Below, in pieces: positions 12,056 through 24,600 of a DNA stretch of 64,000 nucleotides. The position numbers were made by a program, and so were the translations under genes. The notes under the pieces are model-generated. The model was not told the DNA's origin. It was given only the letters and a program-made list of their open reading frames with translations, and did no database searches. Position 1 is the first letter of the stretch. Every line of letters starts with the position of its first letter. The stretch covers positions 12,237,579 through 12,301,578 of the forward strand of contig NC_087065.1 in NCBI RefSeq assembly GCF_963678635.1, in the 5' to 3' direction. The DNA comes from Symsagittifera roscoffensis (Eukaryota > Xenacoelomorpha > Acoela > Convolutidae).

Positions 12056-12092
12056 AATTTAAGCGACAGAAAAACGGTTGGGAGGCAATTTG

Positions 12093-12509
12093 TAAGAGGC
12101 GACAACTGCGCTTGCATCCGGAAAACAAGTGATATTTTGCACCTGAAGCGGGGCATTACTTAAGCTCTCAGTGAGGCTTTTGAGCATTCTAGATTGTACT
12201 TTGACTTACAAGTTAAATGAACACAGAAAAGACGCGGTCAGAAAAATGTAAAGAAACAAATATTACCATCTAAGTTAAGCTTAACAGAACTTTCTATTTA
12301 TTACTTTAAACTTTATGTTGACGTTTAGGGGCATAAACATCATGAACTTTGAATTGCTTATACTCCTAGCAAGGCTGTGATTGTTGGATTTCATTGATTT
12401 ATTTAATCAAATTTGTAAATTTTGATTAACTTTGTAATGTCTACAGGAGTATAAATTAATAAAGTAATTAGTAGTTGCCAATTAACATATTACGAATTGT
12501 CGCCTCTTA
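12093..12509. repeat. 13-bp inverted repeat pair bracketing the WASH 3' end
   Basis: taagaggcgacaa at 12093-12105 and its exact reverse complement at 12497-12509 bracket about 390 bases. Confidence 0.7.
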
Positions 12510-12684
12510 AAAAAAAACAAATATCTTGTCTCTCCTGACCTGCCATGTGATTCCTCCTCCTGTAGACCTGCTTAAACAACTCCCCCATGAAGTCATTGGT
12601 CTTGGGAGGAGGCGGCTCCTTTGCCTTCTTTTTCTCTGCTCTCCTCTCACTCGCCTTCTTCAAACGCGCAATTCCCATTGAAGG
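12490..12684 (-). CDS. WASHC1: WASH exon 7 (end of WH2, central motif)
   Basis: Acceptor GTTTTTCAG. It encodes GIARLKKASERRAEKKKAKE and FMGELFKQVYRRRN. The final codons (LRGDNS, stop) lie inside a 13-bp inverted repeat shared with 12093-12105. A GTCAGG donor at 12534-12539, just after MAG, may mark the true exon end. Confidence 0.8.
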   Translation of the reverse strand, partial: PSMGIARLKKASERRAEKKKAKEPPPPKTNDFMGELFKQVYRRRNHMAGQERQDICFFLRGDNS

Positions 12685-15600
12685 CTGAAAAACGGAAAAC
12701 AGCTCATCCAAGTTAAACAGCCAACAGACAGTTGAAAAAAGTCATGCACGTAAGAAAATAGAAAATATATATTTTGAAAAAACCTCAACTTTAGATATTC
12801 AAAGAACAAAATAGATGGCCTTAAAGATCTTAACACTTTCAAGCTTAACACTTTTTCGATAAAATAAACCCAATTTGAGAAACTGCATCAATAGGTGAAA
12901 CTTTTATTCCGCTGGGAAATTCGATAATTTAATTCCTTTTTCGACATCAGAAGTCGATCACGTTGTTCGTGACCTTTACACTTTCGCTGTTTGATAGCAA
13001 ACTTTGCCTTCTTGTTACCAAAGGAAATAAATTGAACTTAAAATGAAATCAAAAGTCAAACCTCGGAAAAAGTAAAATTGAGCCTGAAAAAATTTTAAAA
13101 TTTTTCCTGAAAAAAAAAACGAAACAAAAAACCATATAAGAGTCCTATATAAGAGCCTGAACAACGTTGCTTAAAAACGAAAAGCATAACAAGATAAAAA
13201 AAGAAAAAAGCTTCATTGCTACCAAAATAACAGAGCCAACAGACAATGGCAAAAGCGTTAATGAACTCCCTAAAACCAAGAAAAAGGAAAGTTTCCAAAA
13301 AAAAATATCAACTCAAAGCTCGTCCAGATTCAATAATGAAATTTTACAATTGAAAATCTTTTTGATCTAATCATGGAAAGTCCGTGCTGTGTCAACTAAT
13401 CCAACAAGATTAAGTCAAACAATAGTTTCAGTTTAAAAAAAACACGTCCTGGCCGGATTCAAACCCACTGCCATCGGAGTGTCAGGCATGGCCGTAACCT
13501 CCAAGCTAAACGTGCAGCACCATTACGAAGAAAGCTATCAAATGATTTCACTGATTCCATTAGACAAGATTTTAACCTAGAAAAAAGGAGCAAGAGTAAA
13601 AATCGAAGTAAAAACCTATAAAAGGAAATATTAGCATGAATGCCATCTAAGACTTTCCTGAAAAAAACGACACGACCAAATTAAGTGAAAATTTACAGCG
13701 TTCATAAAAACTTAATCAATATAACTAGTTCAAGAGGTAGTTTGCCATCGGTTTTGCTTGCAGTTTTTTTGTTGACTGATTCATTATATTAACTTACATC
13801 GGTGAGAGCTTTGTTCAGTGCACTTCTATCATTCTCTTCCTCTCCCGATGGCTGCTCTTTTGACGACGAAGGCTTCGGGGCAGGCGGCATCATTGGTCCT
13901 GGTGGGGGCGGCGGAGGGGGTGGAGGAGGCGGTGGCGGCGGGGGTCCCGGAACACCACTTGCATCAAAGTTCGGACCCGGCGGCGGTGGGGGAAGAGGTC
14001 CGGGTGGCGGTGGTGGTAAATCCGACGGGTTGGGAGGCGGCGGAGGTGGACCCGAAGCGTTAAATATAGTTGGTTCGACGTCTTTCAGGCCTTGGATCTT
14101 GGACAAGTCGGCAGCTGGCGCGGATGGCGCAATAGAAGAAACGTCCTGCCTGTTGGAGTACGGAACAATAGCCACATCTGAAAAAGTCTCGAATTGTTCA
14201 ATGATTTTCATATGAACCTTTTTCGTAGATAGCTTGCAGCAAAGAATGCGCTTTAATAAAGCAGATACAGCTAGCTCATCTCATCTTAACACATAAAATT
14301 TGCACTCAACTATGCAGCCTGCTTTGAAAAAGTGGAGTGGCCTAATGACGGCAGAGCCACGGCTACATAAATATATTTAATGTTTAACTTCGAAAAAGAA
14401 TACTAACTTGTGAGCTCTAACTGATCCGGTAGCTCTAACTCCCCAATTTCCAGCTGAATTGGCTTGTACCGTCTGTCTTCAACCGCCACATTTGGCAAAC
14501 GATCTTTCTAAACAATCGACTAAATTCGGATGAGCAATAAATTAATAAATCAAGACCTAAAAAAAGAACCTTCCTTACGTTCATTGAATAATTATCTAGA
14601 ATGAAATACAGCTTAAGATATCGATTATCCCGGTAAAAGTTAACAAATAGATCACAGTTATAAATATATGAAAAAAGATTGCAACACGGCATCACTTAGT
14701 GCTTACCCAAGGTACATAAACTATGACCAACCTCTAAAATCGAGGGCGGTGCTTCAGGCAAGACGTTGTCGGGAATATTACCAGTGAATCTCTTGTCTTC
14801 TTTCTTCTGCCTCGACCGCGCTTGATTCCGCATATCGTATTTTTTGTATCTAAACAATTCAATTTAAAAAACGAGCTTTTTGTATATTTTAATGAATAAA
14901 GCAGGTTGATTACTTCGCGAGAACTTGTATTCATTTTTGGGCATTTGAATGTGGATGTGGTTTCGTGTTGGCTTCCCTGCGATAGCACTGATAATTTTTT
15001 TCCAGCAAATCAACTCACGAAACCGAGCTTCGCATAACTTAATGTTTCTTACTTTCGGCATATTACAATAGAGTGCGCGTAGAAAAACAATCAGAAGGGT
15101 AACAATCAAAATAAAAATTTTCTTTTCACTTCACTTATTAACTCTTATAAATAACCGCGAACAAGTCTTTAGACTTTCCTATCAACGAAACTTCTCAAAT
15201 ACACGACAAAAGACCCAGTAGCTAAAAAAGAAAAGAAAACGCGGAGCTTCGCATCACTTGCGATACCACAAAAATAGCATTGCAAGCTGGCAGAGAGGCG
15301 AGGACCGGCCTTAAGTCCAAAGAACACGGAAACATTTTCATAAAAATCACAAACAAAAAACATTTGTCTAGAATGATGTTCTATTTGCGGAAAACACGTC
15401 CAGAATCATTAGATTTGTAAGCCGACAAAATATAAGCCGAAATCATTTAGGCCGAAACCTTTATTATGCTAGAAAAAAAGAGGAAAATATACGAAGTCAT
15501 GACTAGTAGAACTAAAAATTGCAGGAGTACATGAAAACATAAAAAGCAACGCAACTACAAGAAAAACTGCATGCAGCAAAAAAAAATCTAAGGTGTGGCA

Positions 15601-18600
15601 ACTAAACAGACAAAACTTTTTTGAAAAGAAAAATTTACCCGAGACCTTTACACTCCAAGGCATTATCGTTACCTACAGACGCCTTAAATACATTAAGTTT
15701 ACAAGAAAAAACCCTCACGGAAATCAAACTACAGGCCTCGAGCATCGAAATCGACTAGCCTTTACGTCTGTGCCACTAACGCACGAAGACTATAAACAAA
15801 AGCCACTAATAAAATGGAGAACACATGCCATTAAATTGTCAAAACTATGCAGCAAACAGTCAACAGACATTTGGAAAAGTCAACAATTGCAACTGAACAG
15901 ATTAAAATACTAGCTTGTTTTTTTTTTAATTCTCAGCTCTCAAAAAAAAATTGCTTTAAAGCTGTTCAAAGTTTTAGAACAACTTATGATTGACAGTTTT
16001 TTGATAAAATTGAGAAAATTTCAGACTGGTAAAAAAATTTTGCTGGAAAACTGAAAAATAATTTTGACTTTCAAACGTAAAAATCGATCACGTTTTTTGT
16101 GACCTTTACACTTTTGCTGTTCCATAGCGGAGTTCGCCTTTCTGATAACAAAAAAAAACTGAACTTAAAACGTCAAACAGCGAAACAGTAAACTTAAGTC
16201 TGAAAAAACTTTCCTAAATAAATAACGAAAGAAATCATCGCGACATATATAAGAAGCTGAACTACGTTCATATACTCTAAAACGCCACCAGAAAAAGAAA
16301 CCAAAAACCTCTTTTGCAAGAAAACTTGTAAACCATGAAGCCATTGTAATTACATCAAACTATCAATTTTTGTTACAAATAATAAAAAAAAAGGCGTTTC
16401 TTCAAGAACTCTCAGCTTTTATAAGGCGGACTTCGAAACCATCTTGAGGGACATCGAAAATTAACATTACTGGGGAATATGCTGTGTAATGTTAGTGTTC
16501 TGATTTAGCTAGAGTATATAAGGTTTGGAAAACAGTTCTTTAACACACTGCACCGTACGGAACAACTCTCTAAACTATCTCTCTGGATAAAACCAGAGAC
16601 CTCCAAATATGCTTAGAAATTGAATAGCTATAAAACAATATTCACAAAACCTAGACAAGATCAAAAACTACACGATAAATGCAAAGAATTGTTAAATGAA
16701 GACAAAACTGAGGTTATACTGTTCCTGGTGATAAAGGAGAGAACTGAGGGCATACGAATTAAGTTTAGCCGACACTAGATCAACGGATTTCTGAGTACTA
16801 TAGCAGCTTTAAAACAAATTTGATTCCTGTTTTTCTGAACGTCAAAGATGAATTTGCCAACAAACGTTTACTCCGCGAGAACTTGTATTTTTAGGGCAAT
16901 TCGAATAAAGGATGCGGTTTCGTGTTGGCTTCGCTTCGATAGAACTGACATAATTTTTTTCAGCAAATCATTTCACGAAACCGAGCTTCTCATAGCTTAA
17001 TTTTTCTTACATTCGGCATATTACTATAGAGTGAGTATAGACAATCAGAAGGGTAATAATTGAAAAAAAATGTTCCTTTCACTTCCTTTATCAAGTCTTA
17101 TAAATAAACGCGAACAAGTTTTCAGTCTTTCCTATGAACGAAACTTCTCAAAAACACGACAAAAGATCCAGAAGTAGCTTTAGAAAAAAAGAGAATTCGG
17201 AGCTTCGCATCACTTGCGATACCACAAAAATAGCATTGCAAGCTGGCAGAGAGGTGAGGAAAGGCCTTAAGTCCGAAGAAAACATGAGCATTTTCGAAGA
17301 AATCAAACAGAAAAACTAGTAAGGAATGATGTTTTATTTGCGGAAAACACGTCCAGAACCATTGGCCGATAAAAACTGAGCCAAAATCATTTCAGCCGAA
17401 ATTTTTTTAAACCTATACAAAAGAGGAAAATATATGAGGTCGAAGTTAATAGAATTACAAATTGCCAGAGTAAATGAAAACATAAAAAGTAACTAACAGG
17501 AAATTGCCCACAGCAAAAAATCTAAGGTGTTGCAACTAAGCAAACAAGACGTGAGCAGACAAACAACGAGCGGAAGGTTTTTTTGAAACGAAAAATTCCA
17601 GGACCTTAACCGTCCAAGGCTTTATCGTTACCTCCAGACGCTTAGAAATTTGAATTCATATGAGCCAAGAGCCTGTGTTAAGCAAGTTAAAAACTTGAAT
17701 AAAGTCTTATATACCGCTTAAAAACGCTTGCTGATCGCAAGAGTAAAAAAAACATTAATAAGCTTCCAAGAAAAACCCCTATATGGAAAACGATCTACAT
17801 GCCTCAAGCATCTAAGTCGACTGACCTTTACGTCTGTGCCACTGACTCATGAAGATTACAAACAATAGCCACTGATAAATTGCCAATACTATGCAGCAAC
17901 CAGTCAACATACTTTTGAAAAAATTCAACAACTGCAAATAAACAGATTAAAATACTAGCCTGTTTTTTTTAAAGTCTCAAGTTTCAAAACAAACAGATGC
18001 TTTAAAGCTGTTCAAAGTTTTAGAACAACTTATGATTGACGCTTTTTTTGACAGTGGTGACACAAACTCACCAAACTCGTAAAACTTTTATTTCGCTGGG
18101 AAACCCGAAAAATAAAATCGACTTTCGAACGTAGAAGTCGATCACGTTTTTTGAGACATTTACACTTTCGCTGTTCCATAGCGGAGTTCGCCTTCCTTTT
18201 AACAAAAATGTAGTTGAACTAAAAAAGTCAAACCAAGACACCGAAAAATTGAGCCTGTAAATATATTTCCTGAGCAAATAACGAAAAAAAAATCATCGCG
18301 ATATATAGAAGAAGCTAAACTACGTTCATAGACTCCATCAGAAAAACTCCATAAAAACTTAATCAGAAAAACGAACCAAAATCCTTTTGCAAGAAAGCTG
18401 GTAAACCATGCGGCCATTGTAATTACATCAAAACTACCAATTTTTTTTTACAAAAAGAGGCGTTTCTTCAACAACCCTAAGGCGGACTGGAAAAGCATCT
18501 TAAGAGACATCGAAAATTAACATTTTTGTGCAATATGCTGGAGTGATTTCAATGTTCTGACTGAGCTAGAGTATATATGGCTAAAAACATAGTGCTTTCA

Positions 18601-21600
18601 CACAATGCACCGTCCGGAACTCTCTAAACTATCTCTCTGGATGAAACCGGAGACCTCCAAACATTCCGAAAAAATTATATCGTTAAAAATCACAAACTAT
18701 TCAGGCAACTTTCTTTCTTCAACCCTGTAGAAGATGAGCGGTGAGCATATGTAAGCCTGCAAGTCAAGTACTTTGCAAGGTAAAACAAACTGGAGTATAT
18801 TCCATCTGCTGTAAAAAATCGCTTATGAGTCCAAGAAAAACTCAAAATCTGATAAAAATTACCAGCAGGTATCCATACTTTTAACGATAACAAAAACCTT
18901 GGAACGATCCCTTTCTATTTATTTGTAGAGACATCTGCAAACAATCTTCCACGATTCACACTTAGTGGTTTGACAAGGGCCAGTCATGCGCCACAACTGC
19001 TCAATTCATTGGATACATTTAAAAACAGACTATGAAAAAAGCTTTTGACAAGGAACGTTGATCGCGGTATCCTGATATCGAAATTAACTAAGCTAAAGAG
19101 CAGAGGACTGAGAATCCAGCTTCTGATATCACAGTTCTCAAAAGGAGAATTAAAATCGGTGACGCACTCTCCAGTCCTGTGATGAGAACAAAAGCAAGGC
19201 CTCACGGCTCAATAAAAAAAATTCTGCTATTTGTCGTTCATATCGAATTTGAACACTAGAAACTGCAACTATCAAAGAGTGGAGAGAATTTCTTTGTCCG
19301 AGCGAGTGCCCTGTTCAACAGGCTACCAAAAAGAAGAAAAGAACCCTTAACACCTTTGGATACATTTTAAAACAAATAAACAGCCAACTAACAGTTGGAA
19401 GAGAGTAATGAACGTAAGGAAACTGAAAAAAAAAACTGGCTTCTTTTTTCAAGAGAAATCAACTTTTGAATTTCGAAGAAAAAATAGATGGTCTTAAAGC
19501 TCTTTGAAGTTGTAGAACAATTTATGATGGACACTTTAGTTATCCCAATTTGAGAAAACTGGATTAATACGTTTAACTTCTATTTCGCTGGGAAATCTGA
19601 TAATTAATTTCTATTTTCGAAATCAGAAGTCGATCACGTTTTTCGTGACCTTTACACTTTCGCTGTTCGATAGTGGAGTTTGCCTTCATGTTAAGAATGT
19701 AAATTCATTGAACTCAAAAAGAAATTACAATCAAGCCGCGAAAAATCAAAACTGAGCGTGAGCAAATTTTAAGCCTTTTTCCTGAAAAAGCAAAAAAAAA
19801 AAATCAGCAAGACCTATATAAGAGTCCTCACTATGTTCATTACTCTTAATAACGCACTGATCTCCGGAGATAATCAACAGAGAAAGTCAATCTCAGCAAA
19901 AGGAGAAATTCCTAGCCCACCGGCTTGAGCCCATAACATACATTAACCTACCCCAGAAAAAGTTCACAGGTAAACTTTTCAATTTTCAGAGACGAAGTTG
20001 CACTTCGCATACGCAAGCAAAAGTATGACCAATAACGCTACTGGGAGAAACTGAATGAGTAAAACTTGGAGTCTACAAAATTTCTTAAGAGACGCACGCC
20101 AATTATGACGCATTAGCAATACCAGTCAATTTGAAAAAAAAAAATTACCAATTACCATGCCTCAATTAATAGAGCGGACGCATTTAACTTATACGAAAAA
20201 GTTCGCTTTAAACATCCGACCCTGCTCACGTTCGAACCCTCTTATTTTGTTGCTGGTGCCCTTCCCTACCTCTACGCTACAGATCCATGATACATTGAAG
20301 CTAAAGTGCTATTTGTCAGATAATAGTCTATGTTAAAATTCTTAGCATTGGCTGTACTTAATAGCTAGTTATTGATCAAAAACCTCTGTTGCAAGAAAGC
20401 TTGCTGTAAGCGATCAAGTAGATTGCGCTACGAGATGCTGAGGCAATGTTCTTCAGGCAGGGATGTATGATGTATTTATCCCAAAACCCCCGAAAGATGG
20501 TGCAAAGAGAGTTGACCTGATGCAAGACCTGATGCGAGAACTTGTTTTTTAGGGCAATTCGAATAAAGGATGCGGTTTCGTGTTGGCTTCGCTTCGATAG
20601 AACTGACATAATTTTTTTCAGCAAATCAACTCACGAAACCGAGCTTCTCATAGCTTAATTTTTCTTACATTCGGCATATTACTATAGAGTGAGTATAGAC
20701 AATCAGAAGGGTAATAATTGAAAAAAAAATGTTCCTTTCACTTCCTTTATCAAGTCTTATAAATAAACGCGAACAAGTTTTCAGTCTTTCCTATGAACGA
20801 AACTTCTCAAAAACACGACAAAAGATCCAGAAGTAGCTTTAGAAAAAAAGAGAATTCGGAGCTTCGCATCACTTGCGATACCACAAAAATAGCATTGCAA
20901 GCTGGCAGAGAGGTGAGGAAAGGCCTTAAGTCCACAGAAAACAGGAACATTTTTGAAGAAATCAAACAAAAAAACTAGTCAGGAATGATGTTTTATTTGC
21001 GGAAAACACGTCCAGAACCATTGGCCGAAAAAAACTGAGCCAAAATCATTTCAGCCGAAACTTTTTTTAAACCTATCGAATTTGAACACTAGAAACTGCA
21101 ACTATCAAAGAGTGGAGAGAATTTCTTTGTCCGAGCGAGTGCCCTGTTCAACAGGCTACCAAAAAGAAGAAAAGAACCCTTAACACCTTTGGAGACATTT
21201 TAAAACAAATAAAGAGCCAACTAACAGTTGGAAGAGAGTAATGAACGTAAGGAAACTGAAAAAAAAACTGGCTTCTTTTTTCAAGAGAAATCAACTTTTG
21301 AATTTCGAAGAAAAAATTGATGATCTTAAAGCTCTTTGAAGTTGTAGAACAATTTATGATGGACACTTTTTTTTGCTAAAGTTATCCCAATTTGAGAAAA
21401 CTGGATTAATACGTTTAACTTTTATTTCGCTGGGAAATCTGATAATTAATTTCCATTTTCGAAATCAGAAGTCGATCACGTTTTTCGTGACCTTTACACT
21501 TTCGCTGTTCGATAGTCGAGTTTGCCATCATGTTAATAATGGAAATGCATTGAACTCAAAAAGAAATTACAATCAAGCCGCGAAAAATCAAAACTGAGCG

Positions 21601-24600
21601 TGAGCAAATTTTAAGCCTTTTTCCTGAAAAAGCAAAAAAAAAAATCAGCAAGACCTATATAAGAGTCCTCACTATGTTCATTACTCTTAATAACGCACTG
21701 ATCTCCGGAGATAATCAACAGAGAAAGTCAATCTCAGCAAAAGGAGAAATTACTAGCCCGCCGGCTTGAGCCCATAACATACATTAACCTACCCCAGAAA
21801 AAGTTCACAGGTAAACTTTTCAATTTTCAGAGACGAAGTTGCACTTCGCATACGCAAGCAAAAGTATGACCAATAACGCTACTGGGAGAAACTGAATGAG
21901 TAAAACTTGGAGTCTACAAAATTTCTTAAGAGACGCACGCCAATTATGACGCATTAGCAATACCAGTCAATTTGAAAAAAAAAATACCAATTACCATGCC
22001 TCAATTAATAGAGCGGACGCATTTAACTTATACGAAAAAGTTCGCTTTAAACATCCGACCCTGCTCACGTTCGAACCCTCTTATTTTGTTGCTGGTGCCC
22101 TTCCCTACCTCTACGCTACAGATCCATGATACATTGAAGCTAAAGTGCTATTTGTCAGATAATAGTCTATGTTAAAATTCTTAGCATTGGCTGTACTTAA
22201 TAGCTAGTTATTGATCAAAAACCTCTGTTGCAAGAAAGCTTGCTGTAAGCGATCAAGTAGATTGCGCTACGAGATGCAGAGGCAATGTTCTTCAGGCAGG
22301 GATGTATGATGTATTTATCCCAAAACCCCCGAAAGATGGTGCAAAGAGAGTTGACCTGATGCAAGACCTGATGCGAGAACTTGTTTTTTAGGGCAATTCG
22401 AATAAAGGATGCGGTTTCGTGTTGGCTTCGCTTCGATAGAACTGACATAATTTTTTTCAGCAAATCAACTCACGAAACCGAGCTTCTCATAGCTTAATTT
22501 TTCTTACATTCGGCATATTACTATAGAGTGAGTATAGACAATCAGAAGGGTAATAATTGAAAAAAAAATGTTCCTTTCACTTCCTTTATCAAGTCTTATA
22601 AATAAACGCGAACAAGTTTTCAGTCTTTCCTATGAACGAAACTTCTCAAAAACACGACAAAAGATCCAGAAGTAGCTTTAGAAAAAAAGAGAATTCGGAG
22701 CTTCGCATCACTTGCGATACCACAAAAATAGCATTGCAAGCTGGCAGAGAGGTGAGGAAAGGCCTTAAGTCCACAGAAAACAGGAACATTTTTGAAGAAA
22801 TCAAACAAAAAAACTAGTCAGGAATGATGTTTTATTTGCGGAAAACACGTCCAGAACCATTGGCCGAAAAAAACTGAGCCAAAATCATTTCAGCCGAAAC
22901 TTTTTTAAACCTATCGAATTTGAACACTAGAAACTGCAACTATCAAAGAGTGGAGAGAATTTCTTTGTCCGAGCGAGTGCCCTGTTCAACAGGCTACCAA
23001 AAAGAAGAAAAGAACCCTTAACACCTTTGGAGACATTTTAAAACAAATAAACAGCCAACTAACAGTTGGAAGAGAGTAATGAACGTAAGGAAACTGAAAA
23101 AAAACTGGCTTCTTTTTTCAAGAGAAATCAACTTTTGAATTTCGAAGAAAAAATTGATGGTCTTAAAGCTCTTTGAAGTTGTAGAACAATTTATGATGGA
23201 CACTTTAGTTATCCCAATTTGAGAAAACTGGATTAATACGTTTAACTTCTATTTCGCTGGGAAATCTGATAATTAATTTCTATTTTCGAAATCAGAAGTC
23301 GATCACGTTTTTCTATAAAACAATATTCACAAAACCTGGACAAGATCGAAAACTACACGATAAATGCAAAGAATTGTTAAATGAAGACAAAACTGAGGTT
23401 ATTCTGTTCCTGGTGATAAAGGAGAGATCTGAGGGCATACGAATTAAGTTTAGCCGACACTAGATCAACGGATTTCTGAGTAATATAGCAGCTTTAAAAC
23501 AAGTTTGATTCCTGTTTTGCTAAACGTCAAAGATGAATTTGCCAACAAACGTTTACTCCGCGAGAACTTGTATTTTAGGGCAATTCGAATAAAGGATGCG
23601 GTTTCGTGTTGGCTTCGCTTCGATAGAACTGACATAATTTTTTCCAGCAAATCAACTCACGAAACCGAGCTTCGCATAGCTTAATTTTTCTTACATTCGG
23701 CATATTACTATAGAGTGAGCATAGACAATCAGAAGGGTAATAATTGAAAAAAATGTTCCTTTCACTTCCTTTATCAAGTCTTATAAATAAACGCAAACAA
23801 GTTTTCAGTCTTTCCTATAAACGAAACTTCTCAAAAAAATGACAAAAGACCCAGAAGTAGCTTTAGAAGAAAAAGAGAATGCGGAGCTTCGCATCACTTG
23901 CGATACCACAAAAATAGCATTGCAAGCTCGCAGAGAGGCGAGGAAAAGCCTTAAGTCCACAGAAAACAGGAACATTTTTGAAGAAATCAAATAAAAAACT
24001 AGTCAGGAATGATGTATTATTTGCGGAAAACACGCTCAGAACCATTGGCCGAAAAAAATTGAGCCAAAATCATTTCAGCCTGTGTTAAGCAAGTTAAAAA
24101 CTCGAATAAAGTCTTATATACCGCTTAAAAAACGCTTGCTGATCACAAGAGTAAAAAAAAACATTAATAAGCTTCCAAAAAAGACCCCTATATGGAAAAC
24201 GATCTACAGGCCTCGAGCATCTAAGTCGACTGACCTTTACGTCTGTGCCACTGACTCATGAAGATTACAAACAATAGCCACTGATAAATTGCCAATACTA
24301 TGCAGCAAACAGTCAACAGACTTTTGAAAAAATTCAACAACTGCAAATAAACAGATTAAAATACTAGCCTGTTTGTTTAAAAGTCTCAAGTTTCAAAACA
24401 AACAGATGCTTTAAAGCTGTTCAAAGTTTACGAACAACTTATGATTGACGCTTTTTTTGAAAGTGGTGACACAAATTCACTAAACTCGTAAAATTTGTAT
24501 TTCGCTGGGAAACCCGAAAAATAAAATCGACCTTCGAACGTAGAAGTCGATCACGTTTTTCGATTCATTTACACTTTCGCTGTTCCATAGCGGAGTTCGC

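Larger units (their letters stand above)
10238..12489. other. Non-coding interval between the left retroelement and WASH
   Basis: No credible gene. The near part has recurring phrases ('cctgggtct...cagggttgg..gaga', then a 'atcgatcc'-like string) at about 10.33, 10.45, 10.55 and 10.66 kb. It probably includes the 5' leader and 5' LTR of the left element. The part nearest 12.4 kb is likely WASH 3' flank. Confidence 0.5.

Noticed and set aside
13802-14215. Plus-strand glycine-rich ORF of 137 codons
   Set aside because: It is the antisense of WASH exon 6; the poly-Gly comes from proline codons read backwards.
17134-22817. Recurring 61-62-residue ORFs (MNETSQKHDKRS... and reverse-strand partners) in the intron repeats
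   Set aside because: They recur because the DNA is duplicated. They have no known motif, sit within an intron, and copies at 15.2 and 23.9 kb are broken, so coding is not supported.
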